Below, in pieces: positions 35,687 to 48,243 of a DNA stretch of 64,000 nucleotides. The stretch is taken from NCBI GenBank assembly GCA_023374025.1, contig SIJG01000045.1:62001-126000 (forward strand), read 5' to 3'. Position 1 is the stretch's first letter, and every line of letters begins with the position of its first letter. The translations under genes and the position numbers were made by a program. The DNA comes from Heterodera schachtii. Lineage: Eukaryota; Nematoda; Chromadorea; Rhabditida; Heteroderidae. Below the pieces are notes generated by a model. That model saw nothing but the letters and a program-made list of their open reading frames with translations. It was not told where the DNA came from and ran no database searches.

Positions 35687-36828
35687 GGTGATGCGACATT
35701 TGCGGCGCTGACATTTGCGGCGCTGACACTTGCGGCGCAGACATTTGCGGCGCCCAGCCAAAGCGACACTTGCGGCGCTGACATTTGCGGCGTGACACTT
35801 GCGGCGCCGACACTTGCGGCGACGACACTTGCGGCGCCGACAGATGCGGCGTCCAGTCAAAGCGACATATGCGGCGCAGACACTTGCGGCGCCCAGTCAA
35901 AATGACATTTGCGGCGCAGAATTAAATGACCCCAAAAATTATTTAAAAAATTTTTGGTTAAAAAATATTTGTTTAACCACTCTTTCAGTCCCTTTCTTCA
36001 AAGCCTTTCATCCTTAGGCGATATTGCAATGTATGAATGTGATTAATTATATCATCATCATTTTTGTTTTCCTTATTGTCAAAATCGATGACTAATTGAC
36101 GGATCGCTTCATCATTTTGCAGATATTTTTTAAGCGAGGCCTTTCAACAATTCGATCAAAAGTGTTTTAAAATATTATATTTTACGTCTCTCATTATCGA
36201 TTTTAACAATTTTGGGTAGGAAATAAGCAAATCGTAAATTTTAGTGCATTCGGGATCAAAAACCAGATTTTTAACATTTTTTGAGGCACTCAATAAACTT
36301 TTGGGAACTGGGCGGGGGGAGAAGGTCCGGCGGTTCCGACAGGCGCCGCCGGTGGAAAATCTTAAGAATTTCTAATGAATTTTGTTAGGAATTAACCAAA
36401 TTTTTCAGAAATTTTCCTCTTTTAGATGAAAATAAGGCACTACCCCCAAATCAGAACATTTCTTAATAAGGACATATAGAAACCTTGGATTAGGTTGAAG
36501 AATTCTTGTTAATGTGTCATTGTTAAATATTAAACTATTAAAATAACAAACTGTTAACTTAAATAAATTGTTCAAATTTTTGGGATCATTTAATTCTGCG
36601 CCGCAAATGTCATTTTGACTGGGCGCCGCAAGTGTCTGCGCCGCAAGTGTCGCTTTGACTGGGCGCCGCATCTGTCGGCGCCGCAAGTGTCGCGCCGCAA
36701 ATGTCGGCGCCGCAAATGTCCTCGCCGCAAGTGTCTGCGCCGCAAGTGTCGCTTTGACTGGGCGCCGCAAATGTCTGCGCCGCAAGTGTCAGCGCCGCAA
36801 ATGTCAGCGCCGCAAATGTCGGCCAATC
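35687..36828 (+). mobile_element. Foldback element A with GACATTTGCGGCGC minisatellite arms
   Basis: The left arm (to about 35925) and right arm (from about 36592) are inverted arrays of a 14-15-bp unit GACAYTTGCGGCGCN, interrupted by CCAGTCAAAGC spacers. The inner arm edges match as well (AATTAAATGACCCCAAAAAT). The element starts GGTGATGCGACATTTGCGG and ends CCGCAAATGTCGGCCAATC. It is flanked by the 8-bp direct repeat ATGAAAAT (35679-35686 and 36829-36836). The centre holds the GC-rich hairpin repeat (36327-36352) and no ORF. ORFs in the arms (CGAD/TFAALTFAAL repeats) are only translated minisatellite. It is nested inside the hAT-type element. Confidence 0.85.
36327..36352. repeat. Dispersed GC-rich hairpin repeat, copy 4
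   Basis: CCGGCGGTTCCGACAGGCGC then CGCCGG, inside the centre of foldback element A. Its counterpart in element B is at 37897-37922. Confidence 0.7.
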
Positions 36829-37502
36829 ATGAAAATATGCTTTAAAAGGAAATAAATAATTTATTTTTTTTCTCAAAAATTTTTTCTTCTCCACCAATTT
36901 TCTTCTCTTTTCTCACCCAGACCCCATTCTTACCAGTGCTTATTTAGTCCCGCCGGGACCGGGACTGGCAAAACCGGGACCGGGATTTCTTTTTTTTCAA
37001 AAACCGGGACCGGGACCGGGACCGGGACCTGAAAAAACCGGGATTTCCCGCCCCGGTCCCGGTCCCGGTCCCGCTCAGCTCTATTTCTAACGAATAAATT
37101 AGTTTATTTTTAAGTCTAATAAAGAAATAGTATAATTGAATTAAAGAAAAGTTTTATTAATAGATAAATTTTGATTTATGTAATTTTTTATATAAGGTTA
37201 TATAATTTAATATTAATTTACTTGCTTATATTTTATTGCTTTATCACACTATTTTGTTATCTTGTCCGCGTCTTGGTATGATGATTGTTTTGTGGCTCGT
37301 TTTTGTTGTTTGTAATGTATTATTTTTTCAAAAAGATTTATTAAATATTAATCCTTTTATGTACTCATATTATTTAAAGCTGGTTTTTGATCTTGTCACA
37401 CTGGGTCCGTTTTGTGAAATGTGTCAAACTATTAGATTTAGTTAAAATTTAATTGCCTTTTATTTGATCTTTTATTCTTAATTATTAAGAACATAATTAT
37501 GT

Positions 37503-38460
37503 GATTGGCCGACATTTGCGGCGCTGACACTTGCGGCGCAGACATTTGCGGCGCTGACACTTGCGGCGCCGACAGATGCGGCTCCCAGTCAAAGCGACAC
37601 TTGCGGCGCAGACACTTGCGGCGCCCAGTCAAAATGACATTTGCGGCGCAGAATTAAATGACCCCAAAAATTTGAACAATTTAGTTAAGTTAACAGATTG
37701 TTATTTTAATAGTTTAATATTTAACAATGACACATTAACAAGAATCTTCAACCTAATCCAAGGTTTCTATATGTCCTTATTTCGAAGAAATGTTCTGATT
37801 TGGGAGTAGTGCCTTATTTTCATCTAAAAGATGGAAATTTTTGAAAAATTTGGTTAATTCCAAACAAAATTCATCAGAAATTCTTAAGATTTTCCCCCGG
37901 CAGCGCCTGTCGGAACCGCCGGACCTTCTCCCCCCGCCCTGTTCCCAAAAGTTTTTTGAGTGCCTCAAAAAATGTTAAAAATCTGGTTTTTGATCCCGAA
38001 TGCACTGAAATTTACGATTTGCTTATTTCCTACCCAAAATTGTTAAAATCGATAATGAGAGACGAAAAATATAATTAAAACATTTTTGATCGAATTTCTG
38101 AAAGGTCTCGCTTAAAAAATATCTGCGAAATGATGAAGCGATCCGTCGATTAGTCATCAATTTTGACAATAAGGAAAAAAACGATAATGATATAAATTAA
38201 TCACATGCATACATTTCAGTACCGCCTAGGGATGAAAGGCTTTGAAGAAATGGATTGCAAGTGTGATTAAACAAATGTTTTTTTAATCAAAAATATAGTT
38301 TAAATAATTTTTGGGGTCATTTAATTCTGCGCCGCAAATGTCATTTTGACTGGGCGCCGCAAGTGTCTGCGCCGCAAGTGTCGCTTTGGCTGGGCGCCGC
38401 AAATGTCTGCGCCGCAAGTGTCGTCGCCGCAAGTGTCGGCGCCGCAAATGTCGCATCACC
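37503..38460 (-). mobile_element. Foldback element B, inverted copy of element A
   Basis: Read in reverse, it starts GGTGATGCGACATTTGCGG and ends CCGCAAATGTCGGCCAATC, the same outer ends as element A. The interior also matches A in reverse, including the hairpin repeat, the TTTTTGAGGCACTC segment and GAAATGATGAAGCGATCC. It is 958 bp, with shorter arms than A. The flanking 8-mers (AATTATGT and AGTGAGTG) do not match, so the target duplication has been lost or the copy was rearranged. Confidence 0.85.
37897..37922. repeat. Dispersed GC-rich hairpin repeat, copy 5
   Basis: CCGGCAGCGCCTGTCGGAAC then CGCCGG, the counterpart within element B of copy 4 in element A. Confidence 0.7.
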
Positions 38461-40789
38461 AGTGAGTGATCAGTCTCCTTCAAATTTTTTGAAGTAATAT
38501 TTTATTCAAATTTTATTTTTATTAATTATTTATGAACTATTTTCAATTGTTATTCATGTTAAATCTTTAAATATAATATGACCATTTTTTGGGGTCTTTT
38601 TTGCATCATTTCCCCAACCTTTTTTCAAGAAATTCTATTCGTAAAGTTGATAAAAAACGAGATATTTGAAATGGATAGTTTAAAAATATAAAAATTTTAT
38701 TACTTATTTTACTTCTATTTATTGTATGATAATATGTTAAAAAATAGTTAATCAACTTTTCTTTATTCAAATGACCATATAAAAATATTGTTCAAAGGCA
38801 AATAATATAAAAATAATTAAACATTTTTTGAAGAATGAATCGAGATCTTAGATCTTTTTTTCTACATATAAATGCTTTAACATTTGTCGGAAGATTGCCT
38901 TTAAATTTGTTCATTCATTTTAGAATCCCCTTAGATGGTTGTTTTTTTATATTTTTCATTTTATTAAATTAAAATTTTTTTTCATACGAATAGTCTTTTG
39001 TTAAAATTTTTGTACCTTTGCAAATTTTACATTGACAATTGGCTCCAACACGTTATTTTTTGGTTATAATTTTTATATTCCTGGTTAATTTTTAAATATT
39101 TCGTTAAAATTTTTAATTGTATTCAATTCATCTTTTCCATGGATTTTTTTAATGTTGTAAAATTTGGCTCTTTTGGTTTTAAATTTATAAGAAATTAATA
39201 ATTATTTTAAAAGATAATTTCTTTTTGCATGTAATATTTGATTTACTTGGTGTTGAATTTTGTTTAATGCGATTTTTCTTACTTTTTGATGATTTTTAGT
39301 TGATTATTTCTTTTCTGTTTTTTTCTTTTCTTGTCAAGCATCCCAATTTCTCTGAAGAATGTTGTGCATTCTTTTCAATAAGAATCGCAAAAAGATAATA
39401 AATATATTTTAAAACCTATTTTATAAATAATTCCTTATAATTATCATTATTTTAGCAATTTTATAACCATTTATTTAAATATTATTACATACTTCTTTTG
39501 TTATAAATTAAAATAAAACTTTAACAGATTAGGTCTAAATATTTCAAATATATATTTTTAACGTCATTTACTATTTTTGTAATTTTTGCTGTTTGAAAAC
39601 AAATTAAATTGGTTTTTTTTCCAGTTTTGTAGTGTAAATTATGTAGCAAACATTTTTAATAATAAATTTTAAATTAGTAGGTTTTATCTAAATATATTTA
39701 AATAAATTTTTGCTTTTTAGGGATTGGTTTCCAGTTTTGTTATAAAACATAATTTTTTTTATAAGACAAAGAACATTTTAATTGTTTATTTTATTATACA
39801 GAATTTACCGAAAATTTAATGGCTAAGTAAAACAACTTTTATTTATATTTTAAACAAAAATTGAGAATATTTGAATAATTTATCTTTAAAATCCCTTCAA
39901 AGTTTTCTGGTCTTAAATGACAATTATTAAAAAAATGGTTAAATTAATTGACATTTTTATGGTTATTAGACCAACTTTAGGCACTTTTAAATGGTAAACA
40001 TTCTTAAAAGAATTTATAAATATTTATGATAGTGCAATCAAAGATATTAATTTTATTATTAAAATTAATTTTTTAATGAAAATATCTATGTAAATTTACA
40101 AAAATTTTTCAAAAATGTTCATTTTTTTAATTATTTTTTTCATTTCGTTTATTTCTTTAAAAAATGATAAAATTTATCATATTTTTTTATTATTTGGTTT
40201 AGAGTTAGAAAGGCCGGAATATACTTTTTTCACAACCTCAAAATTGGGTAATTAAACCCGCACGAAAAGGGCGGCACAACCCATCTTGAATTATTTTATT
40301 TTATTTTTCCCTTTTTATTTTTAAAGTTTTTATTATTTTTGCGTAAATCATTTCTATTATACAATATCAATCGCGTACGCGGACAATCACACAACAAAAA
40401 ATTATTAAAAAAATATATAATTATGTCGATAAGCAAATTAATAAATAATTGGACATAAACCAATTCTAATAAAAATAATTTTAAAATTTAAATTTACTTA
40501 CAAAACATGCTGAATTTTTGAAAAAATAGTTTATAAAAAAGATTAAAATTATGATTTTTTAAATTGTTTTTGAAAAATATACCTTTACTTAAAAATAGTA
40601 TAAATATAAATGAACAAAAAACTGATTTTTTTTAAATGTTAAAGCCAAAGTAAGGTTTACTGATTTTTTTTAAATGTTAAAGCCATAAATTGATGAACTC
40701 AATTCGATAATTATTTTTAATTAAATACATAAAATATACAAAAACACAATTTTGCACTGATGTAGTTACTTTATTTCCAGAACAAAATT

Positions 40790-41110
40790 TGCTGAGAAGC
40801 ATTGTCGATTTTAACCAAAAAACGATTATTTTGGAGACGAATTTTTGAGAATTTTTTCATTTTAAGGGGAAAATTTTCTAAAATTTAGGTCAATTTTAAG
40901 GGCATATTTATAAATTTTTGTGATCGTTTCTTAGGGATATGCTATGAAATTTCTAGAAAAAGGCCAAAATAGCTGCTAAAATTCGAAAATGACAAAATAG
41001 GTGCTAACTCCTCCGTTTTAGGTTTTTTAGGTGCTAATAAGTCGCTCTAAATCAAAAATTGTTCTGAGAAAATGTTTTTTCGTGCTTCTCTTATCAAGTA
41101 CAATCCCTCC
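40790..41110. repeat. Dispersed repeat related to the satellite-1 flank
   Basis: TAAGTCGCTCTAAATC and TTGTTCTGAGAAAATG here are the reverse complement of the sequence just before the 136-bp satellite (TTTCTCAGAACATTTCTCG, ATTTAGAGCG at about 4488-4515). AAAATAGCTGCTAAAATTCG and GGTGCTAA strings also recur near 52310 (AAGTGCTAAAAATCG). Confidence 0.5.
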
Positions 41111-41377
41111 CCCCAAAAAATAAGTTAAAATCTAAAAATCCGGTCTTCAGTAATAAATTATGAAAAAAAATTTGAATTTATAAATTAATTTAAGTAATTT
41201 TAATAATATTAATATTAAGTACTGTAAGTTTCATACAAATAAAAATTTTTGATTTAAAAATAAAGTTTTATTTGATATCTATTAAAGATCCCATTTAACT
41301 ATTAGATGGTTTAAAGATGTAAATTAAATCTGTTTATGATATTATTTTACTTATGTTAATATTATTTAAGAAATTTA

Positions 41378-41650
41378 ATTAAATTAAATTTATCGAGCAA
41401 ACCAAAGGCACATTAGTGCTCTTATATGGCGCCAAAAAGAAACAAACAAATAAAAAGTGTCAAATTAAAAATACAAAATGATGTAATAAATGTGAAATAA
41501 AAGAAATCAAGTGTTAAATTCACGGGTGATTGATTATTTATAATGTAAAATATGGCACAGAAATTTTCTACTCACAACTCATTGCTTTTAGTAAACCCCT
41601 GAATTCCTTTGCCTTATGACCCAGGTTTTCCTATCTTTTCGTTAAACCTT
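41378..41650 (-). mobile_element. LINE 3' end, truncated
   Basis: On the reverse strand the segment reads AAGGCAAAGGAATTCAGGGG (KAKEFRGLLKAMS) and a stop. About 190 bases later comes GGCGCCATATAAGAGCACTA, then ATGTGCCTTTGGTTTGCTCG and an AAATT-rich tail. The same 3' end is found on + at 62225-62500. The 5' part is missing. Confidence 0.75.
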
Positions 41651-42696
41651 TCTCCGGAAAATGACCAAAACATTGGAAAAAATACTTTTATTTAAAAATT
41701 TAATTACATTTAATATATATATATTCTTTAAGTATTAAATAAATCTTCAAAAACACAATAAATCTGCAAGTCCAAAGTATAAGTAAAATTTAAATAAAAT
41801 ATTATTTAATCATAACAAAAAATTATAAATTTATAAATGAGATCAGAAATATTCAATTTTCATCTTAGTGTAATTTACATTCATTTTACAATATTTAAAT
41901 CTCATATAAAATAAAGGTTCCCTTAGAAATTCAGTTGCAGATAATTCTTTCAATTATTTAATAAAATTAAAATTATTAAAAAATTTAAATTACCTTATAT
42001 AATTTATTTGCAGATTTTTGGCACTTTTCAGTTTCTAAAAACAATTAAATTGTACAACCCTTTAATTAAATTAAAAATAAATTTTCTCTTTGACGAAAGA
42101 ACTGATTAGCAAAATAATAATATTTTTTAACGAAAAGATATGCATAAGCAACAAAAAATATAATATAGTAATGATTGAAATACAAGGACACATCTGTGTA
42201 AATGAATATTAAAACTAATTCAAGAATAAAGCTTAAATATTAATTAATAAAAATAAGATATACTTCATACTCATCACGAGATTAAAAATAATACAGAATT
42301 AATTCAGTTAAAATTTTGCATTCACAGTCAAATTTTTTGCAATATTTCTCAACAAATCGCAATTTGGTATAATTTTTAATTAGTTGTTTTTTCTATTTTA
42401 AATATTCTATATGTATTTTTAATTCCTACAATATTAAAAAGAAGCATATTGGTTTTTTCAGTTGTTTTTTCAATAATAAAAAATTCATTTCTTGAAAAAC
42501 GAAGAAAAAATCGATGGCTATTTTGTGTTCTTTAATTTTCCGTCCGCCCTAACCCTCATTCATTCCCTTCAGCGTTTACGCACACAGCGCACAAATTGAT
42601 TTTCCATTTATCTCGCATTAAACCATGCTCGAAAATGAAATGCTATTCAAAGAATGTTTTTGGCAAGATAATGCCATCATCTATCCTATATTAACA

Positions 42697-43617
42697 CGTG
42701 GTGAGTCGATCCAAAAAAAAACTCAGTGTGGGCGTTCCAAAAAAAACTCAGTGTGGGCGTTCCAAAAAAAAACTCAGTGTGGGCGTTCCAAAAAAAAACT
42801 CAGTGATTGATTGGTCATTTTCCGGAAGCCTATACCACTTCGGGGCACCAAAAGTGCCTGATCCGGAACCCGGACGGGCCCGGTTAAGAAGAGTTTTTTG
42901 TTCAGTTTTTCAAGGGCTATCTCCCAGGCCGGGTCTGGTTCTTGATCCATTCAGAGCCCGTCATGGGTTGGGCACATCTGCCGGAGGACCCTCAGCCTCG
43001 CCCCCGACCCTGGAGATGTCCAACCAAAGCTAAGCGTGCCGTTACCAGCGGCTTTTTTGTACAGCTTGATGAGCTCTACAAAACGATATCAATGGAGTCC
43101 GGCTGTGTCTACTACAAATGGAGAAATTTGGCGAGAATTTTTTTTTAATTTTTTCAATTTTTCGCATCACTTCTCGACAATTTTCTCCATTTGTAGTAGA
43201 CATAACCAGACGCAATTGATATGGTTTTGTAGAGCTCATCGAGCTGTACAAAAAAGCCGCTGGTACCGGCACGCTTAGTTTGGGTTGGACATCGCCAGGG
43301 TCGGGGACGAGGCTGAGGGTCCTCCTGCAGATGCGCCCGACCGATGACGGACTCCAAGTGAATGGATCAAGGACCGGACCCGGCCTGGGAGATAGCCCTT
43401 GAAAAACTAAACAAAAAATTATTCTTAACCGGACCGGTCCGGGTTCCGGATCAGGCACTTTTGGTGCCCGAAAGTGGTGCGATCGGCTTCCGGAAAATGA
43501 CCAATCGATCACTGAGTTTTTTTTTGGAACGCCCACACTGAGTTTTTTTTTGGAACGCCCACACTGAGTTTTTTTTGGAACGCCCACACTGAGTTTTTTT
43601 TGGATCGACCTAGCACC
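42697..43617. mobile_element. Foldback element D, about 920-bp near-palindrome
   Basis: Arms of about 430 bp (42700-43130 and 43190-43617) are inverted copies with scattered differences, around a loop of about 50 bases. The outer part of each arm is an array of a roughly 25-bp unit, CTCAGTGTGGGCGTTCC plus an A run, about four copies per side. The element starts CGTGGTGAGTCGATCC and ends GGATCGACCTAGCACC. The 8-bp direct repeat TATTAACA flanks it (42689-42696 and 43618-43625). ORFs of 111 and 198 aa run through the arms but both arms translate similarly, so they reflect palindromy. A transcript would form a very long hairpin. Confidence 0.85.
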
Positions 43618-43625
43618 TATTAACA

Positions 43626-46600
43626 TATCAATTTTCATGATGAAAATACAACTATTTATTGAATTATGTCTTACGGATATTAAAAACGAATGGTTCGCTA
43701 TGAATGATTTTAAAATGCTATAAAGAAAATAATTAATTAATAAAAAACAAACTAAACGAATACAATTTAATTACTAATTCTGCATTCTTAATGAGAGTAA
43801 ATAACACAAAAAATAAAAAGTATAATTCATTCTTAATTTCTGGAATTAAAATGCAAAAAATAATATAGAAACTAAAAAAAAAGCATTTAAATGAGCTTAC
43901 GCCTTTTCTTGAAGATGCTGGCGCTTTATAGAAAAAATATCGCTCATTGCATACGAAACGGATAATAAAATAATCATAAAATTCATATTAATGAAAATTT
44001 ATAAATTAAATTTTTCGGAAGAATAGCCTATAAGTTCCTGTTTCGAAAATTCTTAATATTATTTAAATCATAATAACGATTCGGTAATAAATATTAATTA
44101 CAGATGAAAACAAAATATTTCCAATTGGTTTATATAATGTTATGTCCGAATATAACAAATTATAAAAGTTTATTTGCCGAAGAAATAAATAACAAAATAA
44201 AATGCAGAGAATAAATTGGGAGGTCAAAATGGTGGGGCATAATTAACAACTGAATGAGGGGAATGGGAGGGGGAAGATGGCGAAGTGGTGTGGGGTCATA
44301 CACCTAATCAATAATTACTTCCTTCTCTAACATATAATGTTACGTTAAATTGATTCAAATACTATTTAATACAAAAACAACAACGATAAAACCATCACAA
44401 GTAAATATGGGAATTTACAATTACCTTTATTGTTAAAACATATAAATTGGAGTGATTTAATATTTTTTTTGAGAAATTAACAATAAATATTTAAAAATGC
44501 AAAATTGACTTCAATATATTAATTAATTATTTGTGATTCATTTAGTTTATTAAAAAAAATATTGAACAAAAATTGAATTAATAAAAATTGATTCTCAAAA
44601 TAGAAAATTATTGATTAGTATATGAATATAATGAAGAAATCGAAATTGCCAAATAAAATTTATACATAATTTAAAGAATTTTTCATATAAATTATTTTAT
44701 AATAATAAAATAATTCAAAGACAAATTTTCTGTTAAGCCTTCTAATGCTATGAAGGTAAATAATGCATAATTGAATTTTTTAAAACATATGACATTCGTT
44801 AAACCTAAAAATTGGAAAACCAATATAATAAAAATTCATTGCAAAAATTAAATTCAAACATTTATTAATTATTAAATCATAATATCAATTAAAAAGATCA
44901 TTTGCTTATAAATTATATATATTATTATTCACAGAGTACTCAATTACCGTAGTTTTATAAAATTAATAGAATCTAAAAAGATAATCCATGTATTTAACAT
45001 GCCAATAAAAATAATTCAGAAACATTTGATCTAGATGTTCGAACTTTGCCAAGGGAAATAATTAAATGAGTTAAAAAATGTTTATCCACCCTCGTTTTGC
45101 GCAACAACACTTGCATATCTAAATTAAAATTTTTTTATAATTAATAATAAAAATTAGCCGAAATTTCATCCATTTTCAAACAATCAAAAAATTTAAATAT
45201 GTTGGAATATTTTCTATGAAACAATGAAATATTTAATTGACCAGCAAAAATAAAAGGACAATATTATCAATTAAATTAATTTAAAAAATACATAATATAA
45301 AATTTCTAATTTTATTTAATAATGGAAAATTTTCAATGTTCAAAATAAATAAGCATGTTAAATAAAAATTATATTTAAAGACTTCCATTTAAACGTAAAT
45401 TTATGAACAAATATACTAAAAAATGCTTTTCATTATTAAATCACTATAAAAGCGGTGCTAAACATTAAAAAAATGTAAACAAAATATTGAGCATTTTTAT
45501 AGAGTGAATTAACAATAAAATAATTTTTATTTTAACTATTTTTAAAGCAAGTTCAACTTTAAATATAATTAAAAAATTCATAAATTCGAAATTTTGTGAA
45601 TTGTTTAAATTAATATATTTATTTTAAAACATGGAAATAAATGAAAACATTTGGACGAGGGTGCCAAGATAAGGAAATTATAATACAATATGGTTTAAAA
45701 ACCGGTTGATAAATTTTTTAACCAATTTAATGAATCATAAAATTTGTTATTTTTAAATCAATTAATATTTATAAAGAAAAATTTAATCTCTAAACAATAA
45801 TAGAATATGGAAATAAAATTTGAGATAATTCCAGGGCTGTCTTGCATTTTTTTTCTGGATTCTACGTATCTATTTTTTACCTTTTTTGTACATATTTTCA
45901 GATTTACATATTTTGCCATTTTCCTCAACAACCGATAAATTTAATCGAATTTTGAAAATTTTGGCTTATCGACTTTTTGTTCGAATTCGGGTCTGGGTTT
46001 TGGAATTCAGAACGATCTTCTTATAGACTTTTACTTTAAACTACAATATTAAATACTACATAACTTTAATTTAGAATATTTGTATCACTAACGCATTTTA
46101 TAAATTCATTCAGAAAAAATTAAAATACTTACAAAAACTTATAATAATTGAATTTTATTAAAATGAAAAAATAATTATTAAAAAGCAAGTGTAAATAGTA
46201 TATCGTTCATAAATATTAGTAAAGAAACAATCGAAAATCTTAAAACTAATTTAGGTTTTAAGTGACTGGTAGGTAAATACAATAAGAAGTTATTCATTAA
46301 ATATACTAAAATATGAAAATTTATTTATTATTTGCTTTCTATTAGAAATATAATTAAACGGCAATTAAAATATAAATATATGAGGTATGAAATATATATA
46401 TTAGAAGAAACAATTAAAAATATTTGGTTATTAAAATTCTAATAATGACACAAAAAAAAGATTCTTTTTTGTTTTTATCCATTTATAAATTCATATAAAA
46501 AATTTAAAAATTACAATACAAAAATTATTAATTTCAACATTAAGGAAATTGTACAATAAATAGAGTTATATCCCTTTCAATAAACAGTAAATTAAAATCA

Positions 46601-48235
46601 TGAATCTTTTAAAACCATAAAAATTAATTTTTTTTTTGTAATGTTTAATGAATTATGTTAAATGGTTTGTTTTTTTGAAAAAAAAGGATCTTTTACAAAA
46701 AAAAAAGAATAAAATTATATGAAAAAATATAAATAAATTATTATTGGAATAAAAGTTAAATTTACATATTATGTAATGGATATCGAGCATAATTATAGAA
46801 GGAAAAAACAAGACTTTCGTATTAAAAGAATTATTTTTTCAAATTTTACTTTATAAAATAAAAATAAATTTCTTAGAATATAATAAGCTAAAAATAAACA
46901 CAGTTATAATGAAATGAATTAAGTACTGCGATGAAATTATGGATTAACGCTGAATCGAACATGAGAAAATAATATCTAAAATAAATAGATATAAGCAATA
47001 TTTTTTAAATATTATATGGAATAAAGAATTTTGTTTTAAAACATACGGCAAAAAGGAATAAATAAAATTGAAAAAGTAAATAATATTGTTTTATTTAGAA
47101 TATAAAATCAAAAAAAAATAATATAAACGCAACTTTCATACCAAAATATAAAAGCTATAATAAAAAATGATGAAAATTTTGAAAAACAAAAATCCAAAAA
47201 TTCCAAAATAATTCTACTTAGCTACTCATATTACGAAAAATTATTATAAGGAATTTATTTAATTAAAAAGGTAGAATATTCAAATGATATTAAACATCTT
47301 TTAGAAAAATACAAACTGAAAAAACAAATAATGGTCAAAAGAAAACATTAATAATTTTTATTAATTATTTGCGTGATAATAATATATAAACAAATATTAT
47401 TTAATAAAAATTTCCTTGATGATAAAAAATTTTTAATGTTAAACAAATATAAATGTTTGTTACTATTGATAATATGTAAATGAATTAATATACAAAAAAT
47501 GAAACACTTAATCAGTAATACAATTATACAAATCATTTTGAAAATAAAAAATCTAAATCACATTTAATTTTTTAAATTTTAACTCATAATCTATCAAAAC
47601 TACAAATATACATACAAAACTATATAAAATAAAATAAAAAACAACACAAGTATTAAAATTAATTTATAGCTAAAAGAATTCGGCAGACCAGCAGTACTGA
47701 AATGGTGGATAAGATGATGCTATTGTTGGGGGAGGATTTTCATAAATCTTTCTATATAAAAGCGCTACATTTTGCAATCATTTTTTTTTTACACAATTCA
47801 TACGAGCAAAAAATATTGTATCTTGGAAAGCTTATAATTAAATAATATGTAAATCAATTGCGAAACTTTAAGTATTAATACGTGAAAATGAAAAATTATT
47901 ATCCATATAAAAAATTAAATGTAATTGCGCAAAATATGTTATATGAATTATTTAAATCATTAAATACTGGTTAAAATATTCATAAATTAATGATTTTAGA
48001 AATTTTGTTTATGTATGGATTTAAAAATCTTCATTTAAAAGCGTAAATTAAAAAAGACATGCATTTTGCAATAAATAATTACAAATTAGGAAATAAATAT
48101 ACAACAATAAATAAATTGCATTTATTATTTGAATTCAAATAAAAAGCTTGGTTTTCAAAATAAAAAATAAAGCTTAATTTTATTTAGTAAGAATCAACCT
48201 TAAATTTTTGTCAATTTTGGAGTTCCGCTGCAGCA
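43626..48235. other. AT-rich desert, no gene seen
   Basis: No ORF worth reporting. A short G-rich patch (about 44218-44308) and a relic of the TTTTTGTTCGAATTCGGGTC foldback MITE family (about 45960-46010) are the only distinctive pieces. Confidence 0.7.
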
Positions 48236-48243
48236 GTTGTAAC

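Larger units (their letters stand above)
34949..37083. mobile_element. Non-autonomous hAT-type element, 2.1 kb, with perfect 8-bp target duplication
   Basis: The ends TAGAGCTGAGCGGGACCGGG and its reverse complement enclose 2135 bp. The flanking 8-mer TTTCTAAC is identical on both sides (34941-34948 and 37084-37091). Next to each end is an array of GGGACC hexamers separated by AAAA stretches. There is no transposase ORF. The interior carries a tRNA-like segment, a dispersed hairpin repeat and a complete nested foldback element (35687-36828). Confidence 0.9.
38461..42688. other. AT-rich desert, no gene seen
   Basis: No coding region supported. It contains a LINE fragment (41378-41650) and a repeat (about 40790-41110) related to the flank of the first satellite. 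A small palindrome CGCGTACGCG lies near 40371. Confidence 0.7.

Noticed and set aside
35639..36897. Alanine- and cysteine-rich repeat ORFs of up to 126 aa
   Set aside because: Translations of the GACATTTGCGGCGC minisatellite arms in several frames and both strands; no single frame is preferred.
42698..43638. 111-aa forward and 198-aa reverse ORFs
   Set aside because: They lie in mirror positions of the two palindrome arms and start in the AAAAAAACTCAGTG repeats; the similarity of the two reflects inversion, not gene duplication.
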